Assembly (NCBI GenBank): GCA_008017255.1
Contig: SSHD01000078.1
Span: 1 to 5,893, forward strand
From: Acinetobacter sp.
GTDB taxonomy: Bacteria > Pseudomonadota > Gammaproteobacteria > Pseudomonadales > Moraxellaceae
Length of the DNA stretch: 5,893 nt
Reading direction: 5' to 3'
A program made the translations under genes and the position numbers. The notes beneath the pieces were generated by a model. That model was not told the origin of the DNA, searched no databases, and saw nothing but the letters and a program-made list of their open reading frames with translations. This document shows, one piece after another, positions 1 to 4,898 of the stretch; the first letter of the stretch is position 1, and each line of letters starts with the position of its first letter.

Positions 1-36
1 AGGGATTTCAGACAGTGCTTGTTCGAGTGTAGTCAT
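1..36 (-). CDS. 5' end of an unidentified protein-coding gene (cut by window edge)
   Basis: An ATG at 36-34 opens a reading frame that leaves the window after 12 codons, reading MTTLEQALSEIP. The frame, the ATG and a well-spaced sigma-70 promoter about 70 bp upstream support a real gene start. No strong Shine-Dalgarno sequence precedes the ATG; the upstream bases are GCGAAGACT. The gene lies downstream of argF on the same strand, but the argF terminator and its own promoter lie between them, so it is probably a separate transcription unit. Twelve residues are too few to assign a family and I do not recognise it. Confidence 0.5.
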   Translation of the reverse strand, partial: MTTLEQALSEIP

Positions 37-104
37 AGTCTTCGCTGCACAGTAGTGAAGTTTGTTCTCACGATATGAGAAACTTATTCTAAACGGATGA
101 ATTG

Positions 105-133
105 ACTATAAGTGTTTTTATGGCAGTGTTCAA
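105..133 (-). promoter_or_regulatory. Predicted sigma-70 promoter of the left-edge gene
   Basis: Read on the minus strand, TTGAAC at 133-128 is followed by a spacer of exactly 17 bp and TATAGT at 110-105. The -35 box matches the consensus at its first four bases and the -10 box at five of six. Transcription would start near position 98, leaving a leader of about 60 nt before the ATG at 36. The promoter lies just past the argF terminator, as expected for an independent unit. Prediction by eye only. Confidence 0.55.
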
Positions 134-153
134 TTTAGATCGTAAAATAAAAA

Positions 154-173
154 ACAGCATCTGATGATGCTGT
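154..173 (-). terminator. Rho-independent terminator of argF, symmetrical
   Basis: ACAGCATC (154-161) pairs perfectly with GATGCTGT (166-173) around the four-base loop TGAT. On the minus strand the stem is followed by a run of U (complement of 153-148) and then another U-rich stretch. It begins about a dozen bases after the argF stop codon, so it is the natural end of the argF transcript. The other side also has a T run (173-180), so the element could work in both directions, although no plus-strand gene runs into it here. Confidence 0.9.
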
Positions 174-185
174 TTTTTTTACCAC

Positions 186-1106
186 TTAATCTTTTTTTAG
201 ATTTTCGTTGAGTAGAAATTCCATTAAGGCTTTTTGTGCATGTAAACGGTTTTCTGCTTCATCCCAAACCACAGCATTTTTGTGGTCGAGCATGTGTTCA
301 GAAATTTCTTCGCCACGGTGCGCAGGTAGGCAGTGCATAAACAAACAGTCCGCATGTGCTAAACCCATGAGTTTTTCATTGACTTGAAAATCTGCAAAGG
401 CTTTTTCACGTATTTTTTGTTCTTCTTCTTGCCCCATGCTTGCCCAAACATCAGTCACAATCAGGTCGGCATTGACCGCTGCATCTTCTGCTTTGTTGAA
501 CACTTCTACACAGTCGGCAAATTCAGCTAAAAACTCTGCTTTTGGCTCAAAACCTTCTGGTGTGGCAATTTTGAGTTGAAAGCCCATCATATGTGCAGCT
601 TCTATATAAGAGTTACACATATTGTTGCCATCGCCAATCCACGCCACCGTTTTACCTGCAATGCTGCCACGATGTTCTTGATAAGTTTGTAAGTCGGCAA
701 GTAACTGGCAAGGGTGATGATCGTCAGTTAAACCATTAATCACTGGCACTTTAGAATAAGCAGCAAAACGCTCGACGATGTCATGTCCGAAAGTACGGAT
801 CATTACAATATCTAACATGCTGGAAATCACACGTGCCGAATCTTCAATCGGCTCGCCACGACCCAGTTGGGTGTCACGGGGTGAAAGGAAAATCGCATTG
901 CCACCAAACTGGCAAATTCCTGCTTCAAAAGAAATGCGAGTACGGGTACTCGATTTTTCAAAAATCATTCCTAAAACTTTACCTACAAAAGGCTGAAACA
1001 ACGTATTGTTGTGCTGCATACGCTTGAGTTCATGCGCACGGTCTAAAACACGTTGTAGTTCTGCTGTAGATAGGTCGCGTAAAGTTAGGAAATGCCGCAG
1101 CGCCAT
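186..1106 (-). CDS. argF: Ornithine carbamoyltransferase, anabolic
   Basis: Cytosolic enzyme that condenses carbamoyl phosphate with L-ornithine to give L-citrulline and phosphate, in the arginine pathway. The product is 306 residues, the usual length of this family in Acinetobacter and Pseudomonas. The carbamoyl-phosphate motif STRTR is at 53-57, HPCQ at 131-134, the ornithine-binding SMG loop at 223-225 (within DVWASMG), and the catalytic HCLP at 258-261 followed by AHRG. The frame stays open upstream to an ATG at 1226, but that would add 40 non-conserved residues and overlap tetR. The chosen ATG has GGGAG five bases upstream and starts with the family-typical [12 protein letters not shown]. 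The gene is followed by its own terminator and preceded by a 116-bp gap, so it looks monocistronic. The catabolic arginine-deiminase form is also homologous, but no arc genes are nearby. Confidence 0.97.
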   Translation of the reverse strand: MALRHFLTLRDLSTAELQRVLDRAHELKRMQHNNTLFQPFVGKVLGMIFEKSSTRTRISFEAGICQFGGNAIFLSPRDTQLGRGEPIEDSARVISSMLDIVMIRTFGHDIVERFAAYSKVPVINGLTDDHHPCQLLADLQTYQEHRGSIAGKTVAWIGDGNNMCNSYIEAAHMMGFQLKIATPEGFEPKAEFLAEFADCVEVFNKAEDAAVNADLIVTDVWASMGQEEEQKIREKAFADFQVNEKLMGLAHADCLFMHCLPAHRGEEISEHMLDHKNAVVWDEAENRLHAQKALMEFLLNENLKKD

Positions 1107-1111
1107 AGTAG

Positions 1112-1116
1112 CTCCC
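1112..1116 (-). promoter_or_regulatory. Ribosome binding site fixing the argF start
   Basis: GGGAG on the minus strand lies five bases before the ATG at 1106-1104. It supports the 306-residue start over the longer open frame that begins at 1226. Confidence 0.8.
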
Positions 1117-1117
1117 A

Positions 1118-1129
1118 CAATAATTATTG
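1118..1129 (-). repeat. 12-bp perfect palindrome just upstream of the argF ribosome binding site
   Basis: CAATAATTATTG is its own reverse complement. It ends one base before the GGGAG Shine-Dalgarno run of argF, so it lies in the mRNA leader. It could be an operator half, a weak mRNA fold, or chance in AT-rich DNA. It does not match the enteric ARG box. Confidence 0.35.
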
Positions 1130-1185
1130 AATAAAAACAATAACTAAATGCTGTTCGATGGGTGGTAAGTAGAAAATAATCGTCT

Positions 1186-1213
1186 ACTATACTATACGCG
1201 TCATAAAATGCAA
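1186..1213 (-). promoter_or_regulatory. Predicted sigma-70 promoter of argF
   Basis: On the minus strand TTGCAT (1213-1208) is separated by 16 bp from TATAGT (1191-1186). The -10 region is a tandem TATAGTATAGT (1196-1186), so the exact hexamer in use is uncertain. Transcription would begin near 1179 and give a leader of roughly 70 nt. The promoter lies wholly between the tetR stop and argF, which supports argF having its own promoter, although read-through from tetR is not excluded because no terminator is visible between them. Confidence 0.4.
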
Positions 1214-1222
1214 AAAGTAATG

Positions 1223-1873
1223 TCAATAACCCTTATTTTTTTGATGCGCTTTTAAAAATAAGTCTACAGAATAATGAATATAATCAATAATTTCAGTGTC
1301 ATCGGCAGGGACGCTTAAGCCCATTAAAATGCGCCACTCTACATCACGCAAAATGCCAAAGTACATGGTGGCAGAAAACAGCGGATGAATGCAGTCAATT
1401 TCATTGGCAGCATGCGCTTGTTCAAGTGCCATCGATATGGAATTTTGGATATTAATGGCACATTTGTTATATAGATAATGTGCCAGTTCAGTATTATTTT
1501 GCGATTGCTCTAAAAAAATACGCATAAAGGCAATATTTTTGGGCTGAATAATGTGTTGATAAAAACGCATTAAGGTTTGAATCAGGTGGCTTTTTAAATC
1601 GGTTTTCCCTGACACAAAGGGTACGCAAATGTCTTTAAAAAATAATTCACGCCGATAATCACAAATGGCGGTAAATAAGCCTTCTTTACTGCCGAAATAT
1701 TTATAAATAGAGGCTTTAGAACCGCCGGCATGGTTGACAATATCATCTAAGGAAACAGCGTCATACCCCCGCTCAAGAAACAAATCGCATGCGTTTACTA
1801 ACAATGCAAGACGACGTTCTTGACCACGGCGGGTTTGAGGCTGTTCACAGCTTAAATAACAAATATCAGTCAT
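1223..1873 (-). CDS. TetR/AcrR-family transcriptional regulator
   Basis: Predicted DNA-binding regulator of 216 residues, typical for the family. Residues about 20-70 form the TetR N-terminal domain; the helix-turn-helix lies near 41-60, with [10 protein letters not shown] followed by [10 protein letters not shown], then [10 protein letters not shown]. The C-terminal part (about 85-210) is the helical ligand-binding and dimerisation region. It is less conserved, so the inducer cannot be named; an AefR-like C-terminal domain is possible but unproven. The ATG at 1873 is the only reasonable start, although no clear Shine-Dalgarno sequence precedes it, which suggests low translation. The gene sits between ntrC and argF on the same strand, with its own likely promoter overlapped by a large dyad that is a good candidate for its own operator. 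Its targets beyond itself are unknown. Confidence 0.9.
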   Translation of the reverse strand: MTDICYLSCEQPQTRRGQERRLALLVNACDLFLERGYDAVSLDDIVNHAGGSKASIYKYFGSKEGLFTAICDYRRELFFKDICVPFVSGKTDLKSHLIQTLMRFYQHIIQPKNIAFMRIFLEQSQNNTELAHYLYNKCAINIQNSISMALEQAHAANEIDCIHPLFSATMYFGILRDVEWRILMGLSVPADDTEIIDYIHYSVDLFLKAHQKNKGY

Positions 1874-1890
1874 TACATTCGAGCAGGTAG

Positions 1891-1923
1891 CTAGGGTTTT
1901 TGCCAGTATAGCAAAAGCCCTAG
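1891..1923 (-). promoter_or_regulatory. 33-bp inverted repeat, candidate TetR operator
   Basis: CTAGGGTTTTTGC (1891-1903) and GCAAAAGCCCTAG (1911-1923) are inverted copies that differ at one position, a T facing a G, around a seven-base centre. The dyad begins 17 bp upstream of the tetR start codon, and its centre coincides with the predicted -10 box of tetR. TetR-family proteins commonly bind such dyads as dimers and shut off their own promoters. No T run follows either arm, so it is not a standard terminator. The role as operator is inferred. Confidence 0.6.
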
Positions 1924-1933
1924 CTTTTGTATG
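1905..1933 (-). promoter_or_regulatory. Predicted extended -10 promoter of tetR
   Basis: On the minus strand TATACT (1910-1905) is preceded by TGC, forming an extended -10 element. At 17-bp spacing a weak -35 box, CATACA (1933-1928), matches only three of six bases, which an extended -10 can tolerate. Transcription would start near 1898, giving a leader of about 25 nt. The -10 box occupies the centre of the 33-bp inverted repeat. Confidence 0.45.
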
Positions 1934-1978
1934 CCTATAGCATAGCGAGTGAGTGATTCGTTGCTGTGCTATCCCTGA

Positions 1979-3478
1979 TCAAAGCGAACGAATTTCTTCT
2001 TCTTCGTCTTCATCGCTCGACTCTAAGCCTAGTTCTTTCAGTTTGCGGGTTAAAGTGTTGCGGCCCCAACCTAAAAGCTCTGCGGCGTGGCGTTTGCGGC
2101 CACGTGTTTGTTGCAATGCAGCATTAATCAATGTGCGTTCAAACATCGGCGTGGCAATGTCTAAAATTTTCATTTCGCCATTTTTGAGTTTTTGCATTGC
2201 CCATTGACTCAGTAATTCATCCCACTGTTGCACCGTCATGCGTTCTACCACAGGGCTGCTGCCCAAAGGCGTAACGGCGCTATCGGCAATGGCTTTTTGC
2301 ATAGAGGCTTGTTTTAGCTCGGCAGGTAAATCTTCAGGATAAACCTCACGACCGGTAATCATTACGGTAAGCCAGCGACAAGTATTTTCCAATTGACGCA
2401 CATTTCCTGGCCAAGGCAGTTGCTGCATATAGTCAGTGGTTTCTGTACGTAAGATTTTAGGGCTCACCCCCAGTTCTTTACCTGCACGTGCCAAAAAATG
2501 TTGTGCAAGCATCGGAATATCTTCATTTCGATGAGCCAATTTAGGAATATGTATGCGGATGACATTCAGGCGATGATACAAATCTTCACGGAAACGACCA
2601 TCATTCACCAATTTCTCTAAGTCTTGATGGGTGGCTGCAACGATACGCACATCTACTTTTACAGGAATGTGTCCACCGACGCGGTAAAACTCACCATCTG
2701 CCAAGACACGGAGTAAACGTGTTTGGGTTTCAAAGGGCATATCACCAATTTCATCAAGGAATAGCGTTCCACCATTAGCCTGTTCAAAACGGCCATGATG
2801 TTGGGTATTGGCTCCTGTAAAAGCCCCTTTTTCATGTCCAAATAATTCAGTTTCAATTAAATCTTTTGGAATTGCTGCCATATTTAAGGCAATAAATGGC
2901 TTGGCACGACGTGGTGAATGTCGGTGCAAGGCGTGCGCGACCAGCTCTTTACCTGTACCAGATTCACCATTAATCAACACTGTAATGTGCGATTGTGATA
3001 AACGTCCAATTGCACGGAATACTTCCTGCATGGCAGGCGATTCGCCAATAATTTCAGTAGATTGTACTGTTGATGCTGTAACTTTGGTGGCTTCTTGTTG
3101 CTGCAATTTGTTAATATGTAAAATTGCACGATTAACCAGTGCCAATGCCTCATCAATATCAAAAGGTTTCGGTAAATATTCAAATGCACCTGTTTGATAA
3201 CTCGACACCGCAGATTCTAAGTCCGAGTGAGCTGTCATAATAATGACTGGTAAATCTGGATGGCTGTTTTTAACTTTAGATAAGAAAGTTAAGCCATCTA
3301 TACCCGGCATACGAATATCAGTCAGAATGACATCGGGTGCATCGTCATGTAAACGATCGAGTGCCGATTGCGCTTCTTCAAAATTGGTGACATCAAAACC
3401 TTCTTCTTTAAAGGTTTTTTCGAGTACCCAACGCATGGCACGATCGTCATCTATTACCCAAATTTTATTTCGCGACAT
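1979..3478 (-). CDS. ntrC: Nitrogen regulation response regulator NtrC (NR(I))
   Basis: Sigma-54-dependent activator of nitrogen-limitation genes, phosphorylated by NtrB. It has 499 residues against 469 in E. coli. The receiver domain (about 5-118) has the acidic pocket D10-D12, phosphoacceptor D54 in the run DIRMPG, T82 and K104. The AAA+ domain (about 143-380) shows Walker A GESGTGKE (171-178), the sigma-54 contact loop GAFTGA (218-223) and Walker B with D242-E243. A Fis-type helix-turn-helix (about 445-485) carries LLGWGRNTLTRKLKELGL. Beyond the usual family end there is an acidic tail, residues 487-499, with eight Asp/Glu in a row (489-495 region) before IRSL. The open frame continues to an ATG at 3541, but the ATG at 3478 begins at the conserved receiver start and has GGGAG seven bases upstream. 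It overlaps the end of ntrB by 14 nt, indicating one transcript and coupled translation. Confidence 0.96.
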   Translation of the reverse strand: MSRNKIWVIDDDRAMRWVLEKTFKEEGFDVTNFEEAQSALDRLHDDAPDVILTDIRMPGIDGLTFLSKVKNSHPDLPVIIMTAHSDLESAVSSYQTGAFEYLPKPFDIDEALALVNRAILHINKLQQQEATKVTASTVQSTEIIGESPAMQEVFRAIGRLSQSHITVLINGESGTGKELVAHALHRHSPRRAKPFIALNMAAIPKDLIETELFGHEKGAFTGANTQHHGRFEQANGGTLFLDEIGDMPFETQTRLLRVLADGEFYRVGGHIPVKVDVRIVAATHQDLEKLVNDGRFREDLYHRLNVIRIHIPKLAHRNEDIPMLAQHFLARAGKELGVSPKILRTETTDYMQQLPWPGNVRQLENTCRWLTVMITGREVYPEDLPAELKQASMQKAIADSAVTPLGSSPVVERMTVQQWDELLSQWAMQKLKNGEMKILDIATPMFERTLINAALQQTRGRKRHAAELLGWGRNTLTRKLKELGLESSDEDEEEEIRSL

Positions 3479-4574
3479 GGTCAGACTCCCAAGGTAAATA
3501 TAAGCTAAATATGGTTGTTCCCGGTACGGATTGACATTCAATCATCCCGTTGTGTTGATGCATAATGTTTTGTGCAATACTCAAACCCAATCCAGTGCCT
3601 TTAGCTCGTCCTGTAACAAGAGGGTAAAACACTGACTCTAAAATACTTTCAGGCACACCTGGGCCATTGTCTTGTATATCAATACGCACGGTAGAGCGGT
3701 GCAGTACACCATTGATGGTCACTAGGCGTTGAATACGGGTGCGTAAAATCAGTTCTGGTTCAGAGCCGTTAAAGAAATCTTTATTTTCAGTCATGGCTTG
3801 TATGGCATTCACACTAATATTAAGCATGACTTGAATGAGTTGATCGCGGTCTGCCATAACATCGGGCAATGACAAATCATAATCGCGAGTAATTTTAATT
3901 TTCTTTTTGGTCTGATTAACCAATAACGAACGAACACGTTCTAGCGGTTCATGCACATTGACATGTTCATAACTTGGTAATTGGCGAGAGCCGAGCATGG
4001 TGTCTGCCAAGTTAGTTAAACGATCGACTTCGCTAATAATAATATCAGTGAATTCTTTGTAGTTTTCATCGTTTAAACTACGTGCCAGTAATTGCGTTGC
4101 ACCACGAATGCCTGCTAAAGGGTTTTTGATTTCATGCGCTACGCCACGTACCAATTGCCGCGCCACTTGATGCTGTTGCACCAGATTTTCTTCTTTGGAA
4201 ATTTTGAGCATGCGGTCAATTGGATTCAGTTCAATCAACAACAAGTTTTGTGAGTTTTTGCCGCTGTTAAGCTGTGAAACCGTGTAATCGACATGAACAG
4301 GTTTAAAATTCACATAAATGACCGCTTCACGGCGGGTATAGTGTTGTCCAGTTTTTAAGGTATTGAGTAGGGCTTCATGGCTATTAAATGCGTCATCATG
4401 CGCATGTAATAAGTTTAGAGCGGGTTGCCCAGAGGCGCGTAACAGGCTGATATCAAACAATGCTTCACAAGCAGAATTTAAATAGAAAATATTCAGTTTA
4501 CTATCGACCAATAATATGGCGGTGGTCAGATTATCTACTAAGAGTTTATAGTCGATAGCGTGTTGTTGATCCAT
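3465..4574 (-). CDS. ntrB: Nitrogen regulation sensor histidine kinase NtrB (NR(II), GlnL)
   Basis: Cytoplasmic kinase/phosphatase that sets the phosphorylation state of NtrC; in the family its activity is switched by the PII protein according to nitrogen status. It has 369 residues (349 in E. coli) and no membrane segment, as expected. A PAS domain occupies about 7-115. The dimerisation/phosphoacceptor helix contains HEIKNP, with H147 the phosphorylated histidine, followed by LAGIRGATQLL. The ATP-binding domain has the N box around N252 and N256 (NISVNAIQA), the G1 box DNGPGV (302-307), the F box at FYPLVTGR (316-323) and the G2 box GTGLGL (326-331). The ATG at 4574 has AGGA ten bases upstream, slightly distant. 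The gene is first in an ntrB-ntrC operon and its stop codon lies inside ntrC. All catalytic motifs are intact. Confidence 0.96.
   Translation of the reverse strand: MDQQHAIDYKLLVDNLTTAILLVDSKLNIFYLNSACEALFDISLLRASGQPALNLLHAHDDAFNSHEALLNTLKTGQHYTRREAVIYVNFKPVHVDYTVSQLNSGKNSQNLLLIELNPIDRMLKISKEENLVQQHQVARQLVRGVAHEIKNPLAGIRGATQLLARSLNDENYKEFTDIIISEVDRLTNLADTMLGSRQLPSYEHVNVHEPLERVRSLLVNQTKKKIKITRDYDLSLPDVMADRDQLIQVMLNISVNAIQAMTENKDFFNGSEPELILRTRIQRLVTINGVLHRSTVRIDIQDNGPGVPESILESVFYPLVTGRAKGTGLGLSIAQNIMHQHNGMIECQSVPGTTIFSLYLPWESDHVAK
3486..3490 (-). promoter_or_regulatory. Ribosome binding site fixing the ntrC start, inside ntrB
   Basis: GGGAG lies seven bases before the ATG at 3478-3476 and inside the last codons of ntrB. 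It selects the 499-residue NtrC over the longer 520-residue frame. Confidence 0.75.
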
Positions 4575-4618
4575 TTGTGAATCATCCTGTTATAAAATGG
4601 CGCAATAAATATTCATGT

Positions 4619-4638
4619 AGGTGAATAGCCATTCACTT
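4619..4638 (-). repeat. Hairpin in the predicted ntrB leader
   Basis: GTGAAT (4621-4626) pairs with ATTCAC (4631-4636) around the four-base loop AGCC. The stem extends outward by a G-T wobble and an A-T pair to 4619 and 4638. If transcription starts at the sigma-54-like element, near 4641, this hairpin would lie at the very 5' end of the ntrB mRNA. It could stabilise the transcript or be a protein-binding dyad. No T run follows, so it is not a terminator. Confidence 0.45.
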
Positions 4639-4651
4639 CTAAACTGACTAA

Positions 4652-4668
4652 AGCAAAATACAAGCCAA
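4652..4668 (-). promoter_or_regulatory. Candidate sigma-54 (-24/-12) promoter of ntrB
   Basis: Minus-strand TTGGCTTG (4668-4661), four bases, then TTGCT (4656-4652) fit the sigma-54 pattern TGGCACG-N4-TTGCW, with only AC replaced by TT. The invariant GG (4666-4665) and GC (4654-4653) are exactly ten bases apart, as required. Transcription would begin near 4641, about 67 nt before the ntrB ATG. A sigma-54 promoter here fits the encoded protein, since NtrC is itself a sigma-54 activator and ntrBC operons are often autoregulated. Chance matches occur in AT-rich DNA, so this is a prediction. Confidence 0.5.
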
Positions 4669-4680
4669 CTTTGTATTGGC
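4657..4680. repeat. Two interlocked inverted repeats overlapping the ntrB promoter element
   Basis: AATACAA (4657-4663) and TTGTATT (4671-4677) form a perfect 7-bp dyad with a 7-base centre. GCCAA (4664-4668) and TTGGC (4676-4680) form a second dyad that shares bases with the first. The two foldings exclude each other. The block covers the -24 half of the sigma-54-like element, so a bound protein here could block or assist polymerase. Function is unknown. Confidence 0.4.
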
Positions 4681-4772
4681 TAAATTTCAATGACTTAATT
4701 TATGCTTTATGCGACTTATATAGCATTTTCAGTTAGCGCGCATGATTTGCATATTCTAATTTGTTTCAAAAC

Positions 4773-4818
4773 GGTGCACTACTGCATTTTACTTAAAACT
4801 TAGTATTATTTTGGTGCG
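4773..4818. promoter_or_regulatory. Two possible NtrC half-sites upstream of ntrB
   Basis: The enteric NtrC site is the dyad TGCACY-N5-RGTGCA. On the minus strand AGTGCA (4780-4775), overlapping TGCACC (4778-4773), is one perfect half, and CGCACC (4818-4813) matches five of six bases of the other type of half. Neither has a good partner at the right spacing. They lie roughly 135 and 175 bp upstream of the predicted start, a normal distance for NtrC enhancers, but single half-sites are weak evidence. Confidence 0.2.
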
Positions 4819-4819
4819 T

Positions 4820-4848
4820 TTTACAAAGTGCTGTTTTGCTGCTATGCG
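4820..4848 (+). promoter_or_regulatory. Predicted promoter of rimO
   Basis: TTTACA (4820-4825) is followed by a 17-bp spacer and TATGCG (4843-4848), preceded by TGC as an extended -10. The -35 box matches five of six bases and the -10 only three. A second possible -10, TACAAT at 4866-4871, matches five of six but has no good -35. Either would give a short rimO leader. Confidence 0.35.
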
Positions 4849-4898
4849 CCGGCTAAGAAAAGACATACAATACGCCGATTCAAGTGGAGCGCAGATTC

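Larger units (their letters stand above)
4575..4898. other. Divergent intergenic region between ntrB and rimO
   Basis: This 324-bp gap holds no convincing open reading frame or RNA gene. It is AT-rich and must contain the promoters for both ntrB (leftward) and rimO (rightward). Going from ntrB it contains a leader hairpin (4619-4638), a sigma-54-like element (4652-4668), interlocked inverted repeats (4657-4680), two possible NtrC half-sites (near 4775 and 4815) and a likely rimO promoter (4820-4848). A minus-strand extended -10, TGC then TATATA at 4722-4717, has no good -35 box but could give basal sigma-70 transcription of ntrB. Confidence 0.7.

Noticed and set aside
778..1027. Small plus-strand open frames antisense to argF
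   Set aside because: They overlap conserved ArgF codons and have no recognisable protein features.
1107..1222. Enteric-type ARG box upstream of argF
   Set aside because: No pair matching the TGAAT/ATTCA dyad at the proper spacing was found.
1107..1226. 40-residue N-terminal extension of argF starting at the ATG at 1226
   Set aside because: It overlaps the tetR stop codon, has no family counterpart, and the internal ATG at 1106 has a good ribosome binding site and the conserved N-terminus.
1221..1226. Perfect TTGACA -35 box over the tetR stop codon, upstream of argF
   Set aside because: No -10 hexamer lies 16-18 bp downstream; the TATAGT copies are 24 and 29 bp away.
1890..1905. Sigma-54-like TGGCA with a downstream GC before tetR
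   Set aside because: GG and GC are separated by 11 bases rather than the required 10, and the -12 side lacks TTGC.
1891..1930. Terminator for ntrC in the ntrC-tetR gap
   Set aside because: The dyads are strong, but neither fold is followed by a T run on the minus strand.
2808..3197. Plus-strand open frame of 129 codons antisense to ntrC
   Set aside because: It is a shadow of the strongly conserved NtrC AAA+ and receiver coding sequence, with no family resemblance.
3479..3541. 21-residue N-terminal extension of ntrC
   Set aside because: It would overlap ntrB by 77 nt; the receiver domain begins normally at the ATG at 3478, which has GGGAG at good spacing.
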